From NCBI RefSeq assembly GCF_016918785.1, contig NZ_JAFFPT010000078.1, positions 10,048 through 74,047 on the forward strand: a stretch of DNA of 64,000 nt, given 5' to 3'. Position numbers and translations under genes: made by a program. The notes under the pieces were generated by a model that was given only the letters and a program-made list of their open reading frames with translations, searched no databases and was not told the origin of the DNA. Positions 1-12,445 of the stretch are shown one piece after another; the first letter of the stretch is position 1, and each line of letters begins with the position of its first letter. Source of the DNA: Leptospira ainazelensis (GTDB lineage: Bacteria; Spirochaetota; Leptospiria; Leptospirales; Leptospiraceae).

Positions 1-80
1 TCATCTTTAAATTTTGGTATTGAATTTAGGTCAAATAAGGGAAGCATGAAGAGCGCGATAATTGGCCCCTTGAACAACAT
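1..80 (-). CDS. 5' end of a CDS running off the left edge
   Basis: An ATG at 80 opens a frame with no stop to position 1 (26 codons visible). It begins three bases after the stop of the upstream gene (84-806), the spacing expected of a second gene in an operon. The N-terminus (MLFKGPIIALFMLPLF) is hydrophobic and could be a signal peptide or membrane anchor. A second ATG at 47 is possible. The product cannot be named from this fragment. Confidence 0.45.
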   Translation of the reverse strand, partial: MLFKGPIIALFMLPLFDLNSIPKFKD

Positions 81-83
81 ATA

Positions 84-806
84 CTAATATCGTTTTTTAA
101 TACTTGGATCCCTTTTAAAGTATTCCGGACCATAGTCACTCAAATTTAAGTCAAGAAAACTAATCTCCGCTATACATGTATCATTGTATTTTGAACCAGG
201 ATACGTAGAAAGAATCTCAAATTTAAAATATACGATCTTCAACCTATCATTAAAGTATATCCGTTCTCCTCCTCCATCATAATCACTCATAATACACTGA
301 TTTTGAAAATCATTTATGCAGGCTTTGAATTTGCTCGTATTCGCTGAAAATTCATTACAATAATCTTTGGCTGACTCTATCTTACCTCCCCCATTCTCTG
401 ATCCGCACGCATTATCACCGAAAGTATAAGTAAATTCTTTCTTTGTGCCATTTTCGGCAAGTATAGAGATTTTCGCTTCCTTAACTCGATTATTACTTAA
501 ATATTTGTCTTTATATTTTCCGAATCCATTTAAGACGTTCAATCCTATTACATCCGTTGGCGGAAGTATAAATTCTATATATTCGTTCACTCCAGAACCA
601 TCTTTTCCTTCGCACCAAGCCGTCTCGACTTTTCCGTCCATAGCCTTGATTGTATCATAAAAATCTTTTGGTTTACTTTTCTCTGTCAAGATCGAGCTTG
701 AAGAAGCCTTAATTTTATTGATCGACAAGAAATGATAAGTTGTCGAATCCGCATTTAAATACATTGAAACGAATAAAACCAAACAAGTTAAAATTATTTT
801 TTTCAT
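84..806 (-). CDS. Exported protein with NADase-type glycan-binding (discoidin-like) domain
   Basis: A 240-residue protein with a signal peptide (residues 1-19, cleavage near LNA|DS). The rest follows the pattern of the NADase-type glycan-binding domain often found in Leptospira exported proteins: a SSS motif near 36, AMDGKVETAWCEG at about 55-67, a GVNEYIEF strand, LNGFGKYKDKYLSNNRVK at about 91-108, and a late DTCIAEISFLDL strand. Cysteines are conserved as in that family. The role is probably carbohydrate or host-surface binding outside the inner membrane (inference). RBS AGGGG lies 5-6 nt before the ATG. It is clearly A+T richer than the genes after 6.3 kb, and a second gene starts 3 nt downstream. 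Confidence 0.7.
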   Translation of the reverse strand: MKKIILTCLVLFVSMYLNADSTTYHFLSINKIKASSSSILTEKSKPKDFYDTIKAMDGKVETAWCEGKDGSGVNEYIEFILPPTDVIGLNVLNGFGKYKDKYLSNNRVKEAKISILAENGTKKEFTYTFGDNACGSENGGGKIESAKDYCNEFSANTSKFKACINDFQNQCIMSDYDGGGERIYFNDRLKIVYFKFEILSTYPGSKYNDTCIAEISFLDLNLSDYGPEYFKRDPSIKKRY

Positions 807-1032
807 TTTGCCCCTATTTTACTTTTTATTTTGTAAATATCGTTTTTGAATAATATGTTAATCTAAACGAAAAATTACGTTCTAAATTCTTAATGATCAT
901 AGTTATATCCTCTTATAATCTCCATTTCTTAGGTTTTTATAAATTATTGCATCTTCCTTTCGAAACCGTTCATTACTTTTGCCTTTGCCAAAGAATTCTA
1001 AGAATTAAGACTATGTATGATAGAATTATCGA

Positions 1033-1962
1033 TCACTTTTGAAAATCATTTTGTTTCGTATAGTTTTTCAGTTCGAAATAACCAACTTTGCCTTTATACT
1101 TTACGGCAACAATGCCTTCGCTTTGGGTACCGGCTTCTTCGAAAATTGCCGGAATTAGAATACTACCATCCTTATTTATATATCCTTCTTTTCCTTTATC
1201 TCGAAATGCTGCTACACCATCTCTAAAAAAACCTACCCATTCAAATTTCGGATGTAAAACTTTAGATCCTTTTTTGTTAATGAAATAAGATTCGCCATTT
1301 TTTAATACACGTGCGTAACCTTCGCTAAAACTAAAACCATCGTCAAATATAGGCTTAATTTGAAATTCACCCTTCATATCGATATAGCCAAATTTGCTAT
1401 TTTCATTTACAAGCGCCAACCCTTCAGAGAAAATGCCTGCTACTTTGTATTTTAGTTTAATTTTAAGTTTTCCATAGATATCAATATATCCAAAAAGTCC
1501 ATTAGAAGATACCGAAGCCAATCCTTCACTAAATTCAAATACATCATCATATTGAGGCGTAACGATAATTTCCCCACTTTTATTTTTAAAACCCCACAAT
1601 GAATTTGAATCATCCATAAATGGAATCAAACCGGAATTAAACTCATATGGGACCATGAATTTAATATCTAAAACTTCATTTCCCTGCTTATCTATATACC
1701 CATGAAAATTTTTTGAATAAACTGGAGCCAAACCCTCAGAAAAATATGTGGTTATTTCGTACGTTGGATTCAATATAAAATCACCTTTCGTATTAATAAA
1801 ACCAAACTCCCCATTAATTTTTACAGCGGCTAAGCCTTGCGAAAATTTTCTTCCCTCTTCATAAGTAGGCGGAATGAGCCAATCAATTTTAATTTCTTCG
1901 GAGAATAACGAAGTCATTGTTAAAATCAAAATACTAAAGTAGATTATTACGATATTTTTCAT
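1033..1962 (-). CDS. Exported WG-repeat protein
   Basis: A 309-residue protein: signal peptide at 1-21 (ends SLFSEE), then about seven tandem WG-type repeats of roughly 40 residues. Each contains a G-[FY]-I-[ND]-x-x-G core (GFINTKGDF, GYIDKQGNE, GFKNKSGE, GYIDIYGKL, GYIDMKGEF, FINKKGSK, GYINKDGS) followed by FSEGLA-like segments. WG repeats form beta-rich scaffolds of unknown ligand; this one is probably periplasmic or surface-located. RBS AAGGA precedes the ATG. It lies in the A+T-rich accessory block with no operon partner of known function. Confidence 0.75.
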   Translation of the reverse strand: MKNIVIIYFSILILTMTSLFSEEIKIDWLIPPTYEEGRKFSQGLAAVKINGEFGFINTKGDFILNPTYEITTYFSEGLAPVYSKNFHGYIDKQGNEVLDIKFMVPYEFNSGLIPFMDDSNSLWGFKNKSGEIIVTPQYDDVFEFSEGLASVSSNGLFGYIDIYGKLKIKLKYKVAGIFSEGLALVNENSKFGYIDMKGEFQIKPIFDDGFSFSEGYARVLKNGESYFINKKGSKVLHPKFEWVGFFRDGVAAFRDKGKEGYINKDGSILIPAIFEEAGTQSEGIVAVKYKGKVGYFELKNYTKQNDFQK

Positions 1963-2016
1963 TGCCTAATTTCCTTAGATATTATAAAGCGAGAAATCAA
2001 AATAAGACGTAAATAC

Positions 2017-2585
2017 TTACTTTTTAAACCCTACACAGTAAAATAAATCCATCGGAAATGGAATCGATTTTTGTAGGTCATTAAATAAGATGAATATGTA
2101 TGCAAAGCCTACTCCTTTCTTCCATAGTCCAATTACATGTACATATTTGTAACCTTTTGAGAAGTTTGAGTTACCTTCAATTAGACCTGACATGCCATAA
2201 TCAGCTCCATACTCGGGTTTAACTCCTTCAGGTGGAAACATGCTAAATCTTCCTATCAATTCTCCATCTTTCGGTTGGCTAATGTTCAGCATTACAACCT
2301 CTGTCGAAGTGCGAAATAAATACTCGTTTTTCTTTTCATCAGAATATGTTGTTGAATTAGGAAATAACGAAATCCTAACCTTCTTTACTAAAAGCGTGCT
2401 GATAAACAACGTCTTCTTGTTTTATTCGACTTACAGGTTTGTATGAAGATTTATTCTTGAAATAGACAGAGAGTGATGATAGTGCTGATTCGAATTCAGG
2501 GTATTGGTTGTCACTTGCATTTAAATCAGTTAAAACTAAAACCAAGATAACCAATATATAAACTTAATCTTACAAAGAGCCTCAT
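2017..2585 (-). pseudogene. Frameshifted gene for a small exported protein (two frameshifts)
   Basis: An ATG at 2585 opens MRLFVRLSLY, then stops. The +1 frame over the same bases gives a hydrophobic, signal-like stretch (VYILVILVLVLTDLNAS) and about 35 further plausible residues ending at KQEDVVYQHAFSKEG and a stop. A third frame carries on from there as the 130-codon open frame ending at 2017 (RISLFPNSTTYSDEK...CVGFKK). Read together they make one roughly 185-residue exported protein broken twice, so the intact-looking ORF from 2409 is only its C-terminal part. The family is not recognised. Confidence 0.55.
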
Positions 2586-2675
2586 TGCCACCTTTACCTA
2601 ATATCTTAAAATTGAATGTTTTTTATATAGCTAAAATTTTTAAAACGAATGGCGTCTGATGACGCTGGCTGTTTT

Positions 2676-3539
2676 TTATTTCTCGAAACATTGACATGAA
2701 TCGTCGAACCCAAGTTTTTCACACAAGAAGCTTGCTTCTGCACCCCCATATGGCTCTCCTTCAAAAAATCGACAATTACTCTCCTCTAATACCCAAGCAT
2801 TATAGTCTCCTTCAGGATGCGGTTTCCCGTCAAAAGCCTGAGCAAATATTTCTTTCCAATCAAAATTGTCATCTAAAGAAATGAATCCTTTAAATCTGCC
2901 ATCCCACTTGTATTGTTTTCCATTTATTGATAAATCATTTTTATTTCTTTTGTAGCTTGCATCGGAACTGTCACAATATCTTTGACTAGATTCTTCAGTG
3001 TTAGGTGGACCCGACCAATAACGACAAGAATTCATTTTCCCCTTCTGTGACTTTTCATCTAGGACAAACTGAATTATTCCAATATCATGTCCTTGAACTG
3101 ACATTCGATACAAAACGAGTCTATCTGATATTGGTGCAGGTTCTGGCAGTGGAAGCTCACGTATCGCTTTTCCGTACGAAATTTTGAACGCTAATTCTCT
3201 TGAATACTCTGATTTCAAAAAAGGCGAGAATACCCATCCTTCTTTATTTAAGAATTTTATTTGGCACCATGGACCAGAAAGATTTAGGAGTGTTTCATTA
3301 GTATTTTTACAACTGATAATTTGCGTACTTTCATTAAAAGGAATCTCTAATATTTTTTTACTATTAGCCGATGGTTCAGTGCGGACCACTAAGCCTGGTT
3401 TAACATTTACTCGAACAACGGTTCCAGGTTCAAAAATAGTCTTTTCTATTCCATTTCTTTCTGTTTTTTTACAGCTTATTATAAAAGTAATCAATACTAA
3501 CAAAATCAAGGTGCTTTTTCTTCTTCCATTCAATGACAT
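2676..3539 (-). CDS. Putative lipoprotein with SH3b domain
   Basis: A 287-residue protein. The N-terminus MSLNGRRKSTLILLVLITF is followed by IISCKK, a lipobox-like site with Cys23, so a lipoprotein is likely (spirochaete lipoboxes are relaxed). Residues about 40-110 look like a bacterial SH3 domain: VRVNVKPGLVVRTEPSANS, then WCQIKFLNKEGWVFSPFL. The C-terminal half (Cys-rich, with CRYWSGPPNTEE and CRFFEGEPYGG) is not recognised. SH3b domains bind peptides or glycans in the envelope; the ligand here is unknown. The neighbour at 3893 also pairs a lipobox with an SH3b-like C-terminus. Confidence 0.65.
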   Translation of the reverse strand: MSLNGRRKSTLILLVLITFIISCKKTERNGIEKTIFEPGTVVRVNVKPGLVVRTEPSANSKKILEIPFNESTQIISCKNTNETLLNLSGPWCQIKFLNKEGWVFSPFLKSEYSRELAFKISYGKAIRELPLPEPAPISDRLVLYRMSVQGHDIGIIQFVLDEKSQKGKMNSCRYWSGPPNTEESSQRYCDSSDASYKRNKNDLSINGKQYKWDGRFKGFISLDDNFDWKEIFAQAFDGKPHPEGDYNAWVLEESNCRFFEGEPYGGAEASFLCEKLGFDDSCQCFEK

Positions 3540-3803
3540 TTTTTGATCCTAATTCTTAATTTGATATTTTCATTCGCCAGCATGCTTATTAAACGAGGCT
3601 CGCAATGTTAAGTTTGTGGGTGACTAAAAAGAAATTTCTAATTTCAATTTACATCTATAAAAAAGAAAGAACTTAATTTTCTAATGTCATCTTTCCTTGT
3701 CCATTGTGATATGAGTCATTTCTACTAAATCTTTTTCTCAATGGTTCCGTAACCGATTGATATATTTCTTTTGACAAGCTGACCTTTTCATTTTCCTACA
3801 AAT
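3540..3803. other. Intergenic, no gene recognised
   Basis: An A+T-rich stretch between the SH3b lipoprotein and the small ORF at 3804-3896. I see no long frame, no strong hairpin and no repeat shared with the rest of the window. Confidence 0.4.
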
Positions 3804-3896
3804 TTACGGATTCTTCTCTTTTACATCCATCCCCAATGAAATGAACAAAAGAAATGTTAGTAGCAACATTGTGGATTTAACACTTTTTATCATCAT
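3804..3896 (-). pseudogene. Possible gene remnant: 30-codon signal-peptide-like ORF
   Basis: The ATG at 3896 overlaps the stop of the upstream lipoprotein gene in an ATGA arrangement. The short frame reads MMIKSVKSTMLLLTFLLFIS and ends ten residues later. That is a convincing signal peptide with almost nothing behind it, so I read it as the leftover start of a once longer exported-protein gene. A functional small membrane peptide is the alternative. I could not join it to a convincing continuation in another frame. Confidence 0.3.
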
Positions 3897-4702
3897 TTTT
3901 TTTCTATAAACTCCCCATAAGCCCAACCATAAAGTGATGTTTCATAGCCAATACAAGAAACAAATACTTTAACGAAATACCAATTGTTTTCGAATTTATC
4001 TACGATGTCTTTTTCTTTAGTTTCAGCAATAAGTGTTAGGTCAAATTTCGCAGGGAAGCGAACGTAAATATCTGAATTTACTTTTTCAGGTTTTTGTACT
4101 GATGGAAATAAATGGAATTCGTCCAAACATTCTTCGCTCCCAAGGTCCGAAAACGGAATTATTTTACCCGATATAGAGGGCGCTTGCCGGATATATAAAG
4201 AACGCTTTGTATTTGCTGGTTTATACCCAAGTATTCGAACTTCAACTTTATCAATATTACTTTCATTTCCTGAGTTAATTGATTTTGGGTTGGTAAGTTC
4301 AAATTTCTCTTCGCTTCTTCCTTGAATGCAAGATATGTACTGTTGAGGTTTCCAGGCATGTTCATTTACAATAAATTCGCAAACAATTTTTTTTCCATTT
4401 AACCAAGTGTGGGTATTTTTATTGCTAAAACTTAATTTAATCTGCTTGTTGACTAAGTGATATTTGCCAATTCCAGACACTACAGGTTCGCTTATTTGAG
4501 TATATTCGAATGTATTATCTTTATTGAAAGCGATGCGCTTACCTTTTTCATTTTCCCATTGATCGATAGAGGTTAATAACTGATTCAATTCGTGATCAGT
4601 TTTAGGGAGAGTCAATTTAACATCTTTTACATTATTTGATTTTGAACAATGCATCAAATAGATTCCAGATAATAACAGAAACGAATTTATAATTACTTTC
4701 AT
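3893..4702 (-). CDS. Putative lipoprotein, SH3b-like C-terminal domain
   Basis: I place the start at the ATG at 4702 because AAGGA lies 5 nt upstream and the product then begins with a lipoprotein signal (MKVIINSFLLLSGIYLMHCS, Cys19). An upstream ATG at 4750 would add 16 residues before the signal. Length is 269 aa. The middle part resembles the short beta-rich domains that report on stress or substrate (KGKRIAFNKDNTFEYTQ). The C-terminal part has SH3b-like features (RSLYIRQAPSISGKIIPF, then WYFVKVFVSC and YGWAYGEFIEKK). The protein is envelope-associated; function is unknown. Confidence 0.6.
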   Translation of the reverse strand: MKVIINSFLLLSGIYLMHCSKSNNVKDVKLTLPKTDHELNQLLTSIDQWENEKGKRIAFNKDNTFEYTQISEPVVSGIGKYHLVNKQIKLSFSNKNTHTWLNGKKIVCEFIVNEHAWKPQQYISCIQGRSEEKFELTNPKSINSGNESNIDKVEVRILGYKPANTKRSLYIRQAPSISGKIIPFSDLGSEECLDEFHLFPSVQKPEKVNSDIYVRFPAKFDLTLIAETKEKDIVDKFENNWYFVKVFVSCIGYETSLYGWAYGEFIEKK

Positions 4703-4988
4703 AATTTTCCTTTTGCCGTTTTTTATAACTCTATAGCAGATTTTTACCAAATATTCTCATATCAACTTTTTCAGTTATATCGCTACAAAAGTTTCAAAGA
4801 GCCTCTCTTATCCCAATAAATCAAAAAATAATAATGGTTTTGAAGGTTTTTTTCCTAAGACAATAGAATCCACTCTTACACAAAAAGACTTTTAACGCCC
4901 CATTTTCTCAAAAGTAGCCAAGAAAGAGAATTTCCGCTTGACAATCTTCCCTCTTTATGTATACAAAAGAACCTTCCAGGAACCAACT

Positions 4989-6290
<1,302 letters not shown>

Positions 6291-6296
6291 GATGGA

Positions 6297-7094
6297 TTAT
6301 TCGTCCTTAAACAATTGATCGGTAAAACGGGAATCTGAAACGAGGCGGCTCTCTAAAAGATTAAAACCGACCCTTCGGAAGTAAGGTTCGATCATCTTCA
6401 TGTATTGTTTTTTAGTTCTCACGAAGGCGTAAGGATCTTCAAAGTAGATTTCTTTTTTCATTCTTATGTAGTCGTCTTTCGTGGGAACGGAGAAATAGAG
6501 ATACTTTACGATCCTATGAAGTTTTTCGAAGACCGGTTTTAGGTCGCCTTCTATGTATTGAACCACGGAATTGCAGATCCCGAGATCGAAAGGAAGATGA
6601 ACAAAATAAGACAGATCCAATTCCTGAACCGTCGTGTTTAAGACGGAGATGTTCCAGGCGCGGATCCATTTTTGTGTTAGAAGTTCGTCGAGCATCTGTT
6701 CCGAAGGATCGATCGCAAGAACCCTCCCCGGCTTGAAAATCTTCACCATCTCTTTTAAAAGAATTCCCTTCCCAAAACCGAAATCCGCAATCGAATTTAC
6801 GTTGATCTCCATCAGATTGAAGATCGATTTCGCATAACGTGCGTGTTCTTTTGCGTTAAATGTCGCGTCTACGTCGGTTCCCGATCCGTAGATGTCCCTC
6901 CAATACGCGGTCTCGAAGGGAAGTCCGTTGGCTCCTATCGTCAAACCCTCGTCCTCGGAAGATTCTTCTTTTTTGCCTTTTAAACCGAACTTTAATTTTT
7001 CCTTATATTCCGACAAGGAGACGGCGATCTTTTGACCTTTGGAAGTCGGATTCTTATCTTTTGGATTTTTCTTTTGATTCCAGATGGACTTCAA
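6297..7094 (-). CDS. Class I SAM-dependent methyltransferase
   Basis: A 265-residue protein. Residues 1-50 are a basic, charged, probably disordered tail. A Rossmann methyltransferase fold follows: motif I ADFGFGKG at 103-110, the acidic end of strand 2 in LAIDPS (Asp129), then DLGICNSVVQYIEG in the motif IV region. The substrate cannot be told from the sequence. Its ATG overlaps the stop of the upstream membrane-protein gene by 4 nt (ATGA), so the two are co-translated. The methyltransferase may act on a product of that protein, for example an envelope glycan or lipid (inference). Confidence 0.75.
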   Translation of the reverse strand: MKSIWNQKKNPKDKNPTSKGQKIAVSLSEYKEKLKFGLKGKKEESSEDEGLTIGANGLPFETAYWRDIYGSGTDVDATFNAKEHARYAKSIFNLMEINVNSIADFGFGKGILLKEMVKIFKPGRVLAIDPSEQMLDELLTQKWIRAWNISVLNTTVQELDLSYFVHLPFDLGICNSVVQYIEGDLKPVFEKLHRIVKYLYFSVPTKDDYIRMKKEIYFEDPYAFVRTKKQYMKMIEPYFRRVGFNLLESRLVSDSRFTDQLFKDE

Positions 7095-8431
7095 GGATTT
7101 TGTTCCGGACTCAGCGCGGAAGAGGTAAAGAGCCCCGTCAGAAAACGATTGAGCCCTTTTTCTCCATTCTTAGATAAGAGCTGAGAATTGGCTTTCTCCA
7201 CCTGAATCTTGATCTGAGTATTTTCTTTTTCTCCGCTGATTACCTTTGTCAGAAATCCGGTGATCAAAATCTGTTCCCCGGATAAAAAGACGTATTGCGG
7301 ATTCTTAAACTTATAACGTTTTAAAAGATCTCTCTTGTCTGCGAGCCAGACTTCTTCCAAAAAGAGATAATCTCGATTCTTCCATTCCTTTGGCTTAAAA
7401 GATACGAGCCTTTGTTTGGAATGAAAATACACGTAAGACGAAACAGCAGGACTTGCAAAGATCTTCTCTTCCGCCTGAATCACTTCCCTACTCTTTAAAT
7501 TTACGAGATCTTTTGTAAAGGCGCTCAACTTCGTCGCGTTGATTCCCGTCGTAGGTTTTACGGAAAAATATGCGGAAACAAGAAGAGCGACAAACAAGAC
7601 CGCGCTCGCGGCGATCGTATTCAGCTCTTTCTCCGATTTCAAAAGAAAACTTCCTACGTAGAGAATAAGAAACAAAGGACCGATGTTGATCAGATAATTC
7701 CATCCGAGTTTATAAAAACTTTCGAAAGAATTTTCTCCGTAGAATTCGACGTTGATTAGAATCGTTAGAAGAGCGAGAAACGCTCCGAGATAAACAAGCA
7801 ATACAAGCTGAGGAATATTTCTTCTTTTGAAAAATACGGACTGATGTTTTTTTCTTTCTTTGATTCCCACGGTCCCGGCTTTGATCACAAAGACGGTCAT
7901 TCCAAAAAGAAACACCGAGAAGTGGGAAAAGAAACTTCCGAGAATACAAATCACAAGCAAGAATATGTCGCCCAGAGTTTCCATTCTAAAAGCAAGAAAG
8001 AGAATCAACAAAAAGGAAAGACTAAACAACTCGGGATAAAAGTGCAAAGGTATAGAAAAGGTCAGCGGAGTCAGAGCCGAAAGATAACAGATCAGATAGT
8101 GATTCGGTTTCCATTTTTCTCTCTGAAGAATCAACCCGATCACGTGGATACAAAACGAAAAAACAAAAGCGGAAAGAGAATAAAAGGCCGTGGTATAATT
8201 GAGCCCTGTGATCGATTTCCAAAAATCCAAAATGAAAAAGGAAAGCGGCGCTTGATCGGAGAAAAATTTTCCTTCTTCGGTCAGAGAACGAAGGTTGGCG
8301 AGAACACTCAGCGCCTCCGGATTCAGAGGTTCTCCAAACCAGTGATAAAGGACGGAAAGCACGACTGAAAGGCCGATCGCCGAAAGAAAAAGGTAGATTG
8401 GGTTGGCTTTGTTGCTTCTTTCTAAATCCAT
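7091..8431 (-). CDS. Polytopic membrane protein, possible GT39-like
   Basis: A 446-residue protein. About eight to ten hydrophobic segments fill residues 10-300; a soluble C-terminal region follows (about 310-446). The first loop (LNPEALSVLANLRSLTEEG...DQAPLSFFILDFW) resembles the acidic first loop of GT39/PMT-like lipid-dependent glycosyltransferases, and the C-terminal segment has AEEKIFASPAVSSYVYFHSKQRLVSF-like elements seen after the membrane part of such enzymes. This is weak evidence. It overlaps the downstream methyltransferase by 4 nt. Role in envelope glycosylation is inference. Confidence 0.5.
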   Translation of the reverse strand: MDLERSNKANPIYLFLSAIGLSVVLSVLYHWFGEPLNPEALSVLANLRSLTEEGKFFSDQAPLSFFILDFWKSITGLNYTTAFYSLSAFVFSFCIHVIGLILQREKWKPNHYLICYLSALTPLTFSIPLHFYPELFSLSFLLILFLAFRMETLGDIFLLVICILGSFFSHFSVFLFGMTVFVIKAGTVGIKERKKHQSVFFKRRNIPQLVLLVYLGAFLALLTILINVEFYGENSFESFYKLGWNYLINIGPLFLILYVGSFLLKSEKELNTIAASAVLFVALLVSAYFSVKPTTGINATKLSAFTKDLVNLKSREVIQAEEKIFASPAVSSYVYFHSKQRLVSFKPKEWKNRDYLFLEEVWLADKRDLLKRYKFKNPQYVFLSGEQILITGFLTKVISGEKENTQIKIQVEKANSQLLSKNGEKGLNRFLTGLFTSSALSPEQNP

Positions 8432-8480
8432 TGCGGGTCCGTAGGGTTTTTGCGGAAATCAGAGCAAGGATAAAAATTGA

Positions 8481-8513
<33 letters not shown>

Positions 8514-8541
8514 ATGAGAACCTCGAATCGGGACAGAATTC

Positions 8542-10554
<2,013 letters not shown>

Positions 10555-10575
10555 CGCGTCTCTGCGGAATTGTCT

Positions 10576-11526
<951 letters not shown>

Positions 11527-11646
11527 AATTCGGAGAAAGGACTTTGGGTAGAATTCATACGAAGTCTTTTCGCGAAAATTCCGAGTTCAAATGGATTGAG
11601 ATGCCGGTTTTGAATTGGTTTTGTCGAGAAATTGGAGTGGGCGCGC

Positions 11647-11724
11647 GGTCTTGACGGTCTTGACGGTCTTGACGGTCTTGACGGTCTTGACGGTCTTGAC
11701 GGTCTTGACGGTCTTGACGGTCTT
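11647..11724. repeat. 9-bp tandem repeat, eight full copies
   Basis: The unit GGTCTTGAC occurs eight times without a mismatch (11647-11718), plus six bases of a ninth. It sits in the non-coding gap between meaB and the convergent DUF1564 gene. Read on the plus strand it gives a Gly-Leu-Asp run inside a short ORF (11632-11877), which I regard as a by-product. A perfect array of this kind is likely to vary in copy number between strains. Confidence 0.9.
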
Positions 11725-11784
11725 CGAATGGTTGCGAGACCTTTGCGGTTGTGCGGTTTCTTTTTTTGGGCCGGACGGTTTTGT

Positions 11785-12321
11785 TTAGGCGCTATTCGGG
11801 GGAAGATGGTAGGGGAAGGTGTCGGTCATTGGGTTGGGTTCGAATTCCAGTTCTCGGGAAATGAGGTTTTGTCGTAAATCGAGGGTCCAAATCATCCTGT
11901 AAGACTCGTGAAACCTAGGAACTCCTTGGTTCAAAGTATCCAGGATAGAATCCCCAACTCCAACGTCATCCAACCAAAGCAAATAATTAAAAAGATAACA
12001 CCTCGAAACCCCGTGCGCGGCCGCAAGCGCACCCAAAACCGCCCAAGCTCCGGTGTTCACACGAATGCTCATCTTCTTCATTTTCCCAACTCCCCGATTG
12101 TATTTAATTTTCCCGGCCCTCCAGTGTAATCTCTTCAGAGAACTCACGTACTTCGTATATCTCCTCAAAAGATACGGAAGTTTTTTCCGAAGAATGTTCC
12201 TTTCCTCCAAACTCAATTCATCCCAATAAGAAAGAGGGATCAAAATAGAGTCTGTCCCAATCTCTCCTTCAATCAAAGCAGATTCAATCTTTCTCTCAGA
12301 GCTTAACGATAGAATGTCCAT
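11785..12321 (-). CDS. DUF1564 family protein, probable ribbon-helix-helix-like fold
   Basis: A 178-residue protein of a family known essentially from Leptospira. I start it at the ATG at 12321 because MDILSLSSERKIESAL...SILIP lines up residue for residue with the N-terminus of the DUF1564 gene at 63890. Longer starts (GTG 12402, ATG 12390, with AAGGAG nearby) would add a Phe-rich lead. Signature features: LRRYTKYVSSLKRLHW, then KKMSIRVNTGAWAVLGALA with HGVSRCYLFNYLLWL. That last section has the strand-helix-helix pattern of CopG/MetJ-type DNA-binding proteins. Function is unknown; a transcriptional or addiction-type regulator is an inference. Confidence 0.75.
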   Translation of the reverse strand: MDILSLSSERKIESALIEGEIGTDSILIPLSYWDELSLEERNILRKKLPYLLRRYTKYVSSLKRLHWRAGKIKYNRGVGKMKKMSIRVNTGAWAVLGALAAAHGVSRCYLFNYLLWLDDVGVGDSILDTLNQGVPRFHESYRMIWTLDLRQNLISRELEFEPNPMTDTFPYHLPPNSA

Positions 12322-12445
12322 TAACCAGAACGGTTCCCGAAACATTCCACGATATCGCAAAAAGAAGAAAAAAAATCCTCCGAGAATCATTTTTAAGAAC
12401 ACTTCTCCTTGACATCGGAAATTTATTTCTTACATTCCTTTCTCT

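Noticed and set aside
11632..11877. Protein with Gly-Leu-Asp repeats
   Set aside because: It is only the 9-bp satellite read in one frame; no RBS, and it runs into the 3' end of the convergent DUF1564 gene.
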